Notes: a model not told the origin generated them from the sequence alone. 64,000 nt of DNA from Ricinus communis (GCF_019578655.1 NC_063256.1:9920001-9984000), one strand, 5' to 3'. Numbered from the stretch's first letter, positions 39,531 through 52,274 are shown. Made by a program: numbers and translations.

Positions 39531-42500
39531 ATGGATATATTCAAGCTTCTTCTCCGATCAGCTTTTCTATTACTATTACTCGGTATAGCTGTTTCTACCC
39601 CTCCAGAAGACCCTATCAAATGCACTTCAGTAAACATAAACTGCACCATTACAAACTCTTATGGCACTTTTCCGGATCGAAGCATTTGCCGAGCCGCAAA
39701 CGTGGCCTATCCCACAACAGAGGAAGAATTAATTTCAGTAGTAGCAAATGCAACCAAGTCAAAAAGAAAAATGAAAGCAGCCACTCGCTACTCTCACAGC
39801 ATCCCTAAGCTAGTTTGCCCAGATGGTGAAGACGGGTTGCTTATAAGCACTAAATACCTAAACCATGTATTATCCATCGACGTTCGATCAATGACAATGA
39901 CCGTGGAGAGTGGCGTAACACTAAGGCAGATAATTAATGAGGGAGCTAATGCTGGACTCGCATTGCCTTATGCACCGTACTGGTGGGGGTTAACTATTGG
40001 TGGTCTACTAAGCACAGGTGCTCATGGAAGTACGCTGTGGGGAAAAGGGAGTTCGGTTCATGATTATGTGGTGGAGCTGACCATTGTTAGCCCAGGAGAA
40101 CCTGAAAATGGCTACGTTAAAGTCAGGAGACTTGAGGAAAGGAACAGTGAACTGAATGCTGCCAAGGTTTCGCTTGGAGTTCTTGGAGTTATTTCGAAGG
40201 TACGTCTTCTTGGTCATGATCATGTCCATTATTTGCAGTGTGTCATAATTTTGTTTCTTGGATTTTGGTGTTTGAAATGTTCATGGTGGAATTATTTTCT
40301 TGTCACCAAGGAGCCGGTGCTTATAATTACTTTAGACTTACCTGGTGTTGATATAATTAATGGAAAATGCTAAGCACCTATTTTAAAAAAAAAAAATTTG
40401 CCTAATGACGTGGTATATAAGATTTTTATAAAAATATCTTTTAATATTTTGAAATTAGAAAGTAATATCGCATAGGTGGACAAGAATTGGAATAAAAATA
40501 GATAACATTTCTCGGGGTTATAAATCCATTACTAATTCAGTATCCAAAAACTGTATCCTAATATTGGAGCTCACTGCTTAGAGTTGAACTAATATAAATT
40601 AGCTATTTAAACCTGTTAATTAATAATGAGATCCACCAAAAGGCATACTGCACACTGAGCGCATTTACCAAGGAAATACATGTATTATGCTCACAAATTA
40701 CCCGGTCTTCAGTAAAGCCTAGCATGCCTGGACCTCTCCTAAGTAATCAAATGGATCCAAGGATAGCGTACCATGCCAAAGCTGGCATCATCTTTGAACT
40801 CTCATTTCTTACGATTTTCAATTATGTACCGCCTCCTACAAGCCTTCTATGAATCGATAAATTGGATGTTAAGGAAAAGAAAATTGTGCCTGTTTTGTAT
40901 CAGTATAGGATAAATTCTCAGCCATTAGATTTATGCTTTATTATATGAAAGGGGACAAAACAATCGCTATAGAAATGCCAGCCGATCCATTAATTGAAAT
41001 AATATTATATGTAATCTTAATATAGAGATGATACACTGCATTGTATAAGGATCAAACTAGTAAAACCAAAACATCTTAATTTTTTTGAAAGTGTTTTCTT
41101 TTAATTGCGTTAAATACTTTTGATATTAAATTCAACTATTGAATAAGTAGGTGCATTTAAATATTCTTTTTATATGATAAAACTCAACATGTTCTAGATT
41201 ATTTTTTGGGAGATTGTAATACCTAACAATTCGGTGTTTTATGAGTTTTATCTTTATCTTAATCTCATCATTATGTTATCTTTTCTAATTATACCTAATC
41301 TCTTTTGGCATTTTCTATCTAATGATTTATTAAATAATTTAATTTGTAACAAATTTCATGTTTAATAGGCCAAAGGGTTTGTCTTTAATTTAATTTCATT
41401 ATTTTAGCTGGAAAAAGATAATAAATTTCCTCTTGAACATACAGTGAAGGAATTTATAGAATTGAGATGCTAGTGTTAAAATTTGAAATTCCTTAAAATG
41501 GCAAAGTGATAAACTTGGTAAAACGGCTTTCCTTGTATTTTAATGAGAAAAGTTTTTTTACTGTAAAATTGAAGCAATCATCAATTTGTGGACTTGGGGA
41601 TTTCCATATACTTGCTTAGTAATTTCATACATAGCCCTTATCGAAACGTATTTACCTTTTCTCTTTTGTGGAAATAGATATTGTCTTTGTTAGGAATGCA
41701 ATTGTCCGTCTTTTTGTTACCAAAATTGAATGTGTCACCTAAATGGAAAAGTAAATTCCCATATAAAAGGGTATGAAAGTTACTTTTCCACCGAACGTTA
41801 GACTAAAATATATAGAATGATTTTACCAAAATGAAAATATTACCAAAAAATATATATATAATGATTAAAGTAATCCTTATAAATTGTATGTTTTGAATGT
41901 TTTTTAAATTATTTTCATTCTAAATTTATTCTTCAAAATATTAATTAATTATAAGAATTTCATTACACAGTATTATTTATTCATGTTGCATTATTAATAT
42001 TACATACCTATTATCATAGATTTGTTATGTATTTATAAGACACTTCTTACAAGAATTTTGAATGAAATTTATATGTTTTAATTGTCACGTGATAAAATTA
42101 TAAACCGTATGAAGAATCTTATATTAGTGTTTAACTTTATTTGAACATAATAATTATATACTCCAAAAGGAGTTACCATGTTTAACGAAACAGAATAATA
42201 TTACTTGTTAAAATTAAATTTTTATGAAGAAATAATTTTGGGAAGATCAAAGCTTGATTTATTTTCTCACAAACAAATATATATGTATATGAATATATGT
42301 ATACATCTATTTTTTTTATATACGTATTTAATTTTTAATACATAAATTTATATATAATTTTATATTTTTTCTATTAATTTATGAATTCATAAATAACATT
42401 TCTTAATTAATCGGTGACTCTGATTTTAAAAAATAATATATTAATTATATATTAACTAATAAATAATTTTATAATTTTATGATTTTATGATTTTATAATA

Positions 42501-45019
42501 ATATTAATTATATTCTAAAAATTATCATATTAATTATATTTAATATTATATTAACTAATAAATTAGTTTTGTAATTAAATAATATTCTTAATTTTAAAAA
42601 ATAATATTTTATATTATATATTTTTAATATTATATCTAATAATAGATTATATTTTTATTATATAATAAATTTTTAATGTTAAAAATAGTAATATCAATTA
42701 TATTGATATATTGATTTATATAATATTAAAATTAATTAATGAATAATTTTTATATTATTGGATGAATAAGATTTTAATATTTTAAAAAGACTAAGAACAT
42801 TTAAAAATAGTTAAGTTACTATTATTTTTTAAATTTTATAAATTTGTATTAAATATTAAAAAATTTATTAAATTTAATTTTGTAATGAAAATAATAACGA
42901 TGGTTGCTAGTTCATAATTATTTTGCTACATGTAGGTCCCGTTTTAGTCCATTAATTGTGCATAATTATATTTTAATTTTATTCTGTCATCATTAAACAT
43001 ATGCTACTGATATCGTAGTGGCTCAAGCACATGAATTCAACACTCACCGTTTGAGACTTAAGCTAACACTAAAATATTAATTGACAAAAAGGGCACCATT
43101 TTAACACAATGCTTTCAAAGCTCAATGTTTTTCAGCTTTTCGAATTTATTAATATCCAAAACATTCAGAATCACAATACTTATTATTATTTTCATTTGTA
43201 TAATTTTGTCTGTGTTTCCCATCAATGGTAAGAGCTTCTTCAAAGTGTATTGAAAATGGTAATTATTACAAGGAAAAGAATATTTAGTATCTCGATCTAT
43301 GATCACAAACTCGCTGGGTTGACACGGGATCTCATAGAAAAGCAAGTTATAATTAGTTTTGTCTTGTTTTATTACCTTTTCCCTAAGGCAGAGCAAATAG
43401 TGGCCATTAGCATATATGAGATCCATGTGTTTGATGGAGTGTTAAGAACAGTGGCATCTTTTGGATTAATGTTTAGTATTAGCTTAAGTATTAAGCGGTT
43501 AGTTTTCGATCCACATGCTTGATGATGATGATATCAAAACACACCATTTAATTAATGGAGAGCTCCATGGACATGCCACTTTATCAACGGCACGCGTTTG
43601 TGATGGTAGGGTAAAATTAAAACAGAACGTAATTCTGATAAACCATATTGATAATTTTGGTCATGATAGAACTGAAAAAAATGTATAAAACCGGTTGCGG
43701 ACGAGATTATTAGGCCTAAATATGTGCCCATTGATCACTAATGGAAGTTTCAATTGCGCACAGGTTACGTTGAAACTGCAACCACTCTTCAAGCGATCCA
43801 TCACCTACGTGGCGAAGAATGACACGGACTTGGGAGATCAAGCCACTACCTTTGGCCATCAACACGAATTTGCAGATATAACATGGTACCCTAGTCAACA
43901 CAAGGCAATATACCGTATTGATGATCGCATTTCCTCTAACATATCTGGGAATGGTCTGTATAACAGTATACCATTCCGCCCTACACCTTCACTCGAATTG
44001 TTACTCATTAGACACACAGGTTAGCTAATAAAAGTACATTGCCTCATTCTCTGTTACTTCTTGCAATTTTCCTGTTCTTATTTCTGAATTATACGCGATT
44101 ATTGGTTTTGAAATCAGAGGAGAATCAGGAATCTCTGGGTGATGCTGAAGGCAAGTGTATTAGTGCAAGACTGACTTCAAATGTACTGTTTACGTCAGCT
44201 TATGGATTGACAAACAACGGTATCCCCCCCAAGTACATATGTAAGCTGCATTAATTTAAGGATATTAGTTGTGTTACTAAAACTGTCAGAGTTACAGGTG
44301 TTCTGTTTACAGGATATCCTGTAATTGGATATCAGAATCGCCTCCAATCATCAGGGACCTGCCTTGATTCTCTCGAAGATGCATTTATAACAGCTTGTCC
44401 ATGGGATCCAAGAGTAAGAGGCGAGTATTTTCACCAAACTACCTTCAGCATTGGCCTGTCGGCCGTCAAGAGCTTTGTCCAAGACGTGCAAGAGCTAGTC
44501 AAATTGGAACCTAAAGGCTTATGCGTTATAGAACAGTACAATGGTATCCTCATGAGATATGTTAAGGCATCAAGTGCATACTTTGGCAAGCAAGAAGATG
44601 CAATAGACTTTGATATCACATATTATCGAAGCAAGGACCCAATGACTCCTAGAATGTATGAAGATATACTTGAAGAAATAGAACAAATGGCGGTGTTCAA
44701 GTACGGAGCTTTGCCGCACTGGGGAAAGAACAGGAATGTAGCTTTCAAAGGAGCTATCAAGAAATACAAGAATGCAGGGGAATTCTTAAGGGTAAGGCAG
44801 ATGTATGATCCAATTGGGTTGTTTTCTAATGAGTGGACAGACCAAGTTCTTGGACAAAAAGAAGGGTTGATTATAGTTAAGGAGGGATGTGCGTTAGAAG
44901 GACTGTGTATATGCTCGGAGGACATTCATTGTGCCCCAAAAAAGGGCTATCTGTGCAGACCTGGCAAAATTTATAAGCATGCAAGGGTTTGCACTCTAGT
45001 CAGTAGTAACAAGAACTGA
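39531..45019 (+). CDS. GULLO: L-gulono-1,4-lactone oxidase-like FAD-linked oxidoreductase
   Basis: Four exons (39531-40199, 43764-44019, 44118-44219, 44298-45019) join in frame to give 582 residues, about the length I expect for plant homologues. A hydrophobic signal peptide covers about residues 5-22, followed by a Cys-rich start to the mature protein. The FAD-binding (type 4) domain follows from about residue 60, with RYSHSIPKL at 86-94, whose His89 lies where animal gulonolactone oxidases carry the flavin-linking His (my reading), and GAHGS at 163-167. The C-terminal ALO-type domain includes [45 protein letters not shown] and [12 protein letters not shown] Cys-rich tail ([16 protein letters not shown]) ends the protein. 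Family knowledge: plant GulLO proteins are mostly secreted flavin dehydrogenases/oxidases proposed to oxidise L-gulono-1,4-lactone to ascorbate; the substrate of this one is inferred. The first intron is 3.56 kb and holds an AT-rich repeat copy. Confidence 0.92.
40200..43763. other. Large first intron of the GulLO-like gene
   Basis: The donor is AAG|GTACGT at 40199/40200 and the acceptor CACAG|GTTACG at 43763/43764. The 3,564-bp intron is very AT-rich, especially 41.8-42.9 kb, and includes the repeat copy at 42361-42907. The ORFs at 43115-43522 on both strands have no recognisable domain. No independent gene is seen inside. Confidence 0.8.
42361..42907. repeat. AT-rich dispersed repeat, copy B (inside the GulLO intron)
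   Basis: This copy is co-linear with 11031-11628 in the same orientation. Matching blocks include the run with TTAACTAATAAATTAGTTTT (about 42551-42570), TAATATCAATTATATT (about 42689-42704), AAAAATAGTTAAGTTACTAT (about 42802) and the tail AAATTTAATTTTGTAAT through AATAATAACGATGGTTGC (about 42867-42907). The copies differ by many substitutions and small indels, so they are old. The family is not recognised. Confidence 0.6.
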
Positions 45020-47710
45020 AGTAATGAATATTCATTATGGGATCACTAAGAAAGAGGGGCGTTATTATATATGTATGCATTAGAAGTGTATTCTCTTGTT
45101 CTTTGGTTTTTAAGCCGCGCATATTAGACTAATAGCTGGAAACTGCTACATACGCTACCTGATACTATACAAAAGAAAACAGAATCGGTAGAAGTTTGCT
45201 ATTGTTTGAAACGAAAATAGAGTGCAATTAGAATCTCCTATCTTTTTAGTTGGACTTTCAATTTCTCAAAATTCTTTTAATTAAATTTATTGAATCATTA
45301 AAACTATGATAATTCATGCGTTATGTGTAAACATATGAAAATGGGCCACACTGTCTAATAGTATTAACGCCAATTAAGGACCCAAATTCCTCTACGAGAT
45401 AGACAGACAATGTGTCCAAGACTTGTGCGATTTAGGCCATAACAGAAGCCGATTTATATTGGGTTCTGCATCTAGTTATGGCCTGGTCGTCTATGCAATT
45501 CATGCAGAACAAAATGTCTATTAATTGATCAATTGAGCTCGGCTACATTTAATAATTTGAGATATTGAATTGAGAGATTTTACCTTCTTTTTTAGCATTG
45601 GAAGGAAATTGAGAATGTTAAATAGATGCTCCTTTGAAGAAAACAAAAATTGCTAGATTGATTCAGAGCCTTTACTGTTACTGTGATATAAAAAAATAAA
45701 AAAAGAAGACATGCATGCTATATGTATATATATATAATACATCCTTGTCACATGTTCCATAACCTAATGCTCACAGTATCAAAATGAAAAAGAGGATAGT
45801 GAAATGAAGAAGGTCCAAATTCACACCTTTTTTTTCCTTAATCAAAGCCCAAAAGATACGAGGAAGAATTTTGTTTCGCATTTTAAGTTAATTAATCACA
45901 TTTAGAATTAACAAAAACAATCCTCATTATTATTATTATAACTAATTTTTTATTTAGTAATATAGAATAATTTAAGGCATATTTAACAGGACAATTGACG
46001 AACACGACAAGAGCAAAATGAGTCACCCCTCTCCAAACCTTTTTTCTTTAAAGAATCTTTAATTAATATTTTTCATATTTCAAATTTTACTTTATAAATT
46101 TCTTAAATTCTTTCTATTCACCCCTAAAAACTTCATAAACAGATTTTTTTTTACTAAACAAAGAAATAGGTCATTCTTTTTCATAAAAATGCAATTAAAC
46201 TGTAACTTTGCAAGAATAAAATATGGGTTATTTTAAAAAAATAAAAAATATAATTAATAGAATATTTTTAAACTAGAGATTAATGTAAATAATGATCTAT
46301 GTATTAATTCTTAGTCACATAGTCTATACAAAAGGAGTAATTTAATAAATCTGAAGTAGGACATATGCATGAACTTCCCAAATAAATATCAAATTTATTG
46401 AAATGAAATTTAGATTTTTGCTTATGAAAACGACTCCAAATTCCAAGGTGATACAGATATTTAACATAGGTAATCAGGTAACGTGGCATTCTCTAACATA
46501 TTAGGGCTTGGACAAGCATAGACTCGGCCGTGGCAGATCGAAGCAGTTTCCTAAATAGGTTATTTTCAGGAAAGAAAGCAGCCATCTCTGGGTTCGTCGG
46601 ATAACAGAAACACAGACCAACAACACAACCACCACCACCACAAGGCAAAGGTGAAACAAAAAAACAAAAACACACAACAAAGCAAATCTCAGTCACCACA
46701 CCACAAAAACCTAAATAAACACTCACTGGTACGCCAAATTCTCACTCACTTATTATGCCTTTTAATTTCTCTTTTTTTGCCTTTCTGTTGCCCAAAAGGT
46801 TTATGCCTTTACACTTTGCCCTATTCGATGCTTTATTAATTTTATTTTAGAGCTCATTGCATTCCAAATCTGCTAAATTTTCAGTTTTTGTTTTAGGGTT
46901 TTGGGTTCAAAGCACCTGCTACATGATCCTTTTTATTTGTTTTAGATTTATCTGTCTCTCCTACATAGGGTTTGGGGATGATTCGTGCCTCCCCTTCACC
47001 CTTGCTGTCTTTTTAGATAACCCTTAATTAAGGGTCGAATCAGTTAGCGTTTGTGGGTATTGTTGCTGCTTTCGTTTTTGAATTCTGACTATTAAATTTT
47101 GGATTGGATTTTTTGCAATTACTGTCCGGCTTCTTTAGGGTTGAGCATCAAAATTCTGTCTTTGATCTAAAATATGAATATTTTTTCCCTTTTTACTATT
47201 GATTCTACCCTGCCCACTTGCAGCAATCTAGCTATTCCTCCTTTTTCTTGGAGTATTTGAAAGTGAATTAAAAGATAAAATTTGAAAACCTTATCTTACT
47301 TCACTCGAGTAAATCACTGGTATCACCGACAGCTTTCCACCTCTTCAATGGAAAATTTAGCTTTTGTATTTTTTCCTCTGTCAACCAGTTCGAGCAAGTG
47401 GAAATTAGTTAGTCCGTCCTCAAAGTATATATCATATTTGATGTATCACTATGGCAATGTTCTCATAGCTGCTGCTATTCTTAGCAGCTACAATTCTGTA
47501 GTTTCCCTGTTACTATCCGACCCATGGAGAGTTTTCAGACTCTAAGTTTCTTCCAGCGTTTTGTTCCTCTGTGCTATTTTCCTTCATCAGTTCTTGTGCA
47601 TTTTGCACAGGTTCCATGCATTTTCCATAATGGTTAATGAAGCTTGCAGTTAATAGAGGGACCATTTAACTGCAGTTATTGGATGATAAGACTTGGGGCC
47701 TGAAACACAT
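45020..47710. other. Intergenic region and LIF2-type promoter and leader
   Basis: 45.0-46.4 kb is AT-rich and empty. From about 46.5 kb the composition shifts to a typical promoter/leader. A telo-box-like TTTAGGGTTTTGGGTT lies at about 46893-46908; telo boxes are common in leaders and leader introns of plant genes for translation and RNA-binding proteins. A 5' leader intron ending at the TTGCAG near 47649 is plausible, with a candidate donor CTG|GTACGC near 46729, but this is inference. Confidence 0.5.
46893..46908 (+). promoter_or_regulatory. Telo-box-like element upstream of the LIF2-type gene
   Basis: TTTAGGGTTTTGGGTT contains the complement of the AAACCCTAA telo box. Such boxes occur near transcription starts of many plant genes for RNA-binding and ribosomal proteins. 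It lies about 800 bp before the start codon, probably in a leader intron. Activity is not shown. Confidence 0.35.
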
Positions 47711-50480
47711 ATGGCAGAGGGCACAGAAGTTGAGGAACGGGTTGATCTTGATGAGGAGGACAATTACATGGAAGAAATGGAAGATGACGTTGAAGATCAA
47801 CTAGATGAGGATGGAGACGATGATGACGATAACGGAGATGCTAATGTTGAAGAAAATGCTGAAGAGGATGATGATGACTCAAAAACTGAGGGTAGCCAGG
47901 AAGACCAATCACCAGAAATAGCTAGAAAATGTACTAATTCAGAGCCTCTGGAAGATGATGAAAAGCCTACTGCTTCTGTCAATGAAGAGGAAAAAGAGAA
48001 GCATGCTCAACTTCTTTCCCTGCCTCCCCATGGTTCCGAAGTTTTCATCGGTGGGCTTCCAAAGGATGCATTAGAAGATGACTTGAGGGATCTTTGCGAG
48101 CCAATAGGCGATATTTTTGAGGTTATAACTGTTCTGATAGGTACTTGTGCTTTCTACAAACTTATTTTCTTGTTGTCATCACTAATGTGTATTTTATTTT
48201 AAATTATCTTCTAGATAAGGTTAATGAAAGATAAGGACACTGGTGAAAGCAAGGGCTTTGCTTTTGTTGCCTTTAGATCAAAGGAGGTTGCCCAGAAGGC
48301 CATTGAAGAGATTCACAGTAAGGAGTTCAAGGTAATTATCACTTGGGCAGCTTCACTACTTGCATAATTGTATTATTTTTGTTATGTTGAAAAGTATGTG
48401 TCATCACTGCAGGGGAAAACCTTAAGATGTTCGCTTTCTGAAACCAAGAACAGGTTGTTTGTTGGTAATGTTCCAAAGAACTGGACAGAGGATGAATTCA
48501 GAAAAGTTGTCGAGGAGGTTGGTCCTGGGGTGGATATCATTGAGCTAATACGGGTAGATTTTTGAATTGATATATAATTTTGCTTGATAATGAATAAATT
48601 GTATTATTTACTCACAATGCTGATGCTGTTCTATTCTGTTACATTCCAGGATCCTCAAAATCCATCACGTAATCGAGGTTTTGCATTTGTATTATATTAC
48701 AACAATGCCTGTGCTGACTATTCAAGGCAGAAAATGTTAAATGCAAATTTTAAGCTGGAGGGAAATACCCCAACTGTTAGTTGGGCTGATCCGAAGGGCA
48801 CACCTGATCAATCTGCTGCTGCTGCTCAGGTGAGTTATTAATTGAGCAATCTGAAGAAGCTGAGTTTTCAAAGTTGGAACTGTCAAGTTCTGTAACAGAG
48901 TGGCTAGCTCTATCAATCTTATTGATCTCTTTGGCATGCTTTTACAAAGCACATTTTAATCATTAATTTATAATAAGGTTATCCTTTCTTGTAGAAAGTA
49001 TCATCCGGTCTGTTTGACTGATAACTTGAGCTTTTAATGTTTTCATTTTACTGTTGATGCCAGGTTAAGGCTCTTTATGTAAAGAATATACCTGAGAACA
49101 CTAGCACTGAGCAGCTAAAGGAACTATTCCAGCGCCATGGGGAAGTCACAAAAGTTGTTATGCCACCTGGCAAAGCTGGCAAACGAGATTTTGGGTTCAT
49201 TCATTATGCTGAAAGGTCAAGTGCATTGAAGGCAGTTAGAGACAATGAGAAATACCAAATTGATGGTAATTTTCTAAAACATCTATGTCAACACATCAAT
49301 CCAACTTAAATTGAATCATCTGATATTGCCAAACTAACCTGTTTGTCAGATATCAGGATCGTATATTGTCCTAAAAAGTGTTAATTGAACTTCTATGGAA
49401 ACGTCTTATGCCACTAAGCTAGTAGCCAGATTAATATTTTGTTATCATTTGTTTTACCTCTGAGTTAATTAATAGAATGATAGCTATCATTGTTTAAGTA
49501 AAAGCTGTTATTTGTTTGTTTCTCAAGAGGTATTACATCTTACCCCCTTTCATTCTCTAGGTTAGACCTTTCTAATATCTCATCGTTATTATGTTATAGC
49601 TGTGTTGTTAATTGGAGATGGTTTTTCAAGGAAAAATATGGATAAACCTCAGGAAACTCTAGAATGTAGTCAACTGCATACACCTTGCTGCCTTCTACTT
49701 CTAATGTTTTTTCCTTCATTAAATTTTATAGGAAATGCTGTTGTAAGTTTAATTATGGAATTAAAATCAACAGAGCAAAAATGAGGTGCCTTAATCTTAT
49801 CAGGACTTCAAGCCTATATGTAGCTAATATGGTTTAGCCTTTGTTTTATCTGTTTCCTTTAATTAGTTAATGTTTTACTGAAACTTAGTACCACTGGACC
49901 TTAATATAGGCCAAGTCTTGGAGGTTGTCCTTGCCAAGCCTCAGACTGACAAAAAACCTGATGGGGTTTATCCTTACCCTGCCGCACTTCATCCAAGCCA
50001 TGTTACACATCCTGCATATGGTGGGTTTGCTGGAAATCCATACAGCTCTTTAGGTGGTGGATTTGGTGTAGCATCTAGTTTTCAGCAGGTATTTTATTGA
50101 CCTCTTTCAATCCTTCTGACTGCTGACACAGTGCCATAATAATAAAAATCTCTCTCTTGAACTTTCGTACATGAGCAGCCAGTTATATACGGAAGGGGTC
50201 CAATGCCAGCAGGGATGCATATGGTGCCAATGGTTCTACCAGATGGTCGAATTGGCTATGTTCTGTAAGCTTCTGTTTCAGTGTCTTGTTTCTTACTTTT
50301 TACCAAGGTTTCTTCAGCCATTGCCTTACTGTGTCGGGATTGTACAGTCAGCAACCTGGAGTACAGATGCCACAACCTCGACCCAGGAGAGTTGAGCGGA
50401 GCAATGGTTCAAGTGGACCTGGGCGGGCTGGAAGTAGTGGGGATGATGGCAATCGCAGCAGAAGATACCGACCCTATTAG
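47711..50480 (+). CDS. LIF2: hnRNP Q-like protein with three RRMs, LIF2 type
   Basis: Eight coding exons (47711-48121, 48215-48331, 48413-48553, 48650-48829, 49064-49265, 49910-50088, 50179-50264, 50348-50480) join in frame to 482 residues. The first ~95 residues are strongly acidic, with long Asp/Glu runs. Three RRMs follow: RRM1 with EVFIGGL (110-116) and KGFAFVAF (150-157), RRM2 with RLFVGNV (190-196) and RGFAFVLY (232-239), RRM3 with ALYVKNI (286-292) and RDFGFIHY (324-331). The tail is rich in Gly, Pro and Tyr with IYGRGPMP and PMVLPDGRIGYVL, ending in an Arg/Gly/Ser-rich segment RRYRPY. This arrangement matches SYNCRIP/hnRNP Q-like plant proteins and closely Arabidopsis LIF2, which binds the Polycomb factor LHP1 and acts in flowering and stress gene control (family knowledge). 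The start is the first ATG in frame (MAEGTEVEE). The first coding exon uses a weak donor, GAG|GTTATA. Confidence 0.93.
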
Positions 50481-50912
50481 TGGCTGAGGTGTAGATGCGT
50501 GTCCTAGCTTTTCCAGGGAATCGAGAGATGTAGTTCAATGACTTGTGGTAAACAAAATAACAGAGCCATCACAACCTACCTTTATTTTCCCCGGCCCCAA
50601 AGCTCAGAGAGTTTCAAAGAGAGAATATTTGAAAAAAAGAGGAAGAGAAAAGGATGTTAGAATAGGACTGTGAAGTATTTTGTGACTTTGATGTGGTAGG
50701 AGATGATTGACAGTAATTGACTCATACTGGTTTATTAATTGGCATGTCTTATCGCACGCAGCAGGAAATTTTATTTAAGAAAAAAAGGTAGCTTTTATTT
50801 TGTATCTGTACAAGCCACCATTCCCTATCCAAAGTGCAATTAATCTCTCTATTGTTTCATATGTTCCGCACACATTTAGTTTTAAATTTAGGGAGCAATT
50901 ATTATTATTTTT
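50481..50912. other. 3' flank of the LIF2-type gene
   Basis: This is presumably the 3' untranslated region. It is of ordinary composition and ends near an A/T-rich run where the RNase H relic on the other strand begins. No gene seen. Confidence 0.5.
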
Positions 50913-51322
50913 TTATTTGTCAAAAAGATAGAAACTTCCACTGATCATAAAACAAGTTACGTTGCACAGGGTGAGCCATCCATAACAGTTGAACTGGGCT
51001 ACTGTTATATCAAGATTCATGAAACAGGGCTTATGTCGCCAGCACATGGACTGCCCAATTACAGTCAAGAGGAACAAATGAAAACTCATCGAATGAAAAC
51101 TCTTAAAAAGAGCAATGCAGCCATCATCAACTTGGACAGAATGATCGCTAACAACAGCCTCAATAATAACACCCTTGGCATCCCCCTCTCCATGATGATC
51201 GATGAGAAACCTTTCCTCAAAGCTAGCTGGCAAGCTTCTCTCATTCCCATAGCCTCTAAAACGCCTGGATTATCTGTGAACGGAACTTGAACGGCTGCAT
51301 GGTTACTGTTTGATGCATGCAC
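50913..51322 (-). pseudogene. Broken RNase H-like domain of a retroelement (LINE-type)
   Basis: Minus-strand frames hold consecutive pieces of the RVT_3 RNase H-like domain. Frame one (ending near 51086) has EAMGMREACQLALRKGFSSI, which matches the family helix and strand EAxAMREAxxLAxxxGF. One base shift later, frame two (ending at 50913) has GDAKGVIIEAVV and DHSV, in the position of the catalytic Asp and following helix. Another frame carries AVHVLAT, the degraded end motif. The complement of 50898-50925 is A-rich (AATAAAAAAATAATAATAAT) and may be the retroposon tail. The relic lies between two converging genes and cannot encode an active protein. I could not define a target-site duplication. 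Confidence 0.65.
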
Positions 51323-51791
51323 TCACCGTTTATATTGCCATCCCCGAGTGTTGATAAACTTTAGTTCTCATTAATATTTTTGCTGCCTCATGAGTAACTG
51401 TTTGTTTATGTTTTGTCTGTTGAACTATATAATAGCAATCGGTGGCTTGCCTTTTTCCCCTTTCAAGGCATGGAGCGTGTGTTCTTTCGGGACTTTGGCT
51501 TTGGCAGGGAGATGATGTTTTTAAAGTATTTCAGATTTATATTAATAAGCCTAACTTAAGCTTCCAAATCTAACCAATTAAAAAGGAAAACCTACATCAT
51601 GAATTTCCAAGTACAACTTTGCAAGCTATTGACTTATGGAGGAAAAGACAATGCTGATAGCTTATGTGCATAGACATATCTGTGAAGTTGGATATCTTCT
51701 TGACAATAGAAAACAGATCAGAACTTTGCCAATTATAAGAAGGGGAGAAAAAGAAAAGGTTTAATTAATAAAGAAACAGAGAAAAGTATCA
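51323..51791. other. Short intergenic stretch between RNase H relic and small minus-strand gene
   Basis: No gene is seen. Part of it is presumably the 3' untranslated region of the minus-strand gene ending at 51792. Confidence 0.5.
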
Positions 51792-52274
51792 TCATTTTGC
51801 ACCAGACAGCTCATTAAGACGCTTCTCCAACCGGTCCAATCTAGGACCCCAGTCGCTCTTTATACACAAAGGCCTAACATTGCTATAATCAACAGCGTCC
51901 TTCTCCTTCTCCTTCTCCTTCTGGCCGCTTGCAGAGATTAACCCGTCTCTCTTTCTGTTCCTTTTAGAATTACTCGTTCTATTTTTCTCAGCAGCTGCTT
52001 TCTGCATAGCCCAAAGTACATCTATTCCGCTCAGCTGATTTGTTACTGCCCCTCTTTCCTTTTGCTTTTCTTCGTCCTGTTTTTGTAATTTTTGCCGCTG
52101 CTTTTTATTAGTGGAAGTATAGCGGTGGCTAGATGGCTGAGAATTGGCTGAGATGCCCAAGAAAACGGGTGGTTGTTTTTGAATGAAAGAACATTGAAGT
52201 CTATGTGGAAGAGGGATCACCGCCCACATTTTTTTGCCTAACATTCTTTTTCTCAATGTCCATGTATTTAACAT
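51792..52274 (-). CDS. Small uncharacterised protein, possibly organelle-targeted
   Basis: The frame encodes 160 residues from the first Met at 52274; internal Mets at 52244 (150 residues) or 52229 (145) are equally good starts. I do not recognise the family. The first 66 residues contain no acidic residue and are rich in basic, Ser, Gln and Pro residues, which suggests a mitochondrial or plastid targeting peptide. A very polar, Lys/Gln/Glu-rich helical middle (about 54-76) follows, then the least biased segment, LSGIDVLWAMQKAAAEKN (81-98), which may be the conserved core. A Lys-Glu repeat (119-125) is encoded by a hexanucleotide repeat at about 51899-51921. The C-terminus (SDWGPRLDRLEKRLNELSG) looks like a short amphipathic helix. 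It is a lone intronless frame whose 3' end faces the LIF2-type gene. Ordered, non-repetitive composition and length support a real gene, but expression is unproven. Confidence 0.6.
   Translation of the reverse strand: MLNTWTLRKRMLGKKMWAVIPLPHRLQCSFIQKQPPVFLGISANSQPSSHRYTSTNKKQRQKLQKQDEEKQKERGAVTNQLSGIDVLWAMQKAAAEKNRTSNSKRNRKRDGLISASGQKEKEKEKDAVDYSNVRPLCIKSDWGPRLDRLEKRLNELSGAK

Noticed and set aside
47693..47710. A start of the LIF2-type protein at 47693.
   Set aside because: The codon there is TTG, not ATG; the first in-frame ATG at 47711 gives the family-like acidic N-terminus.
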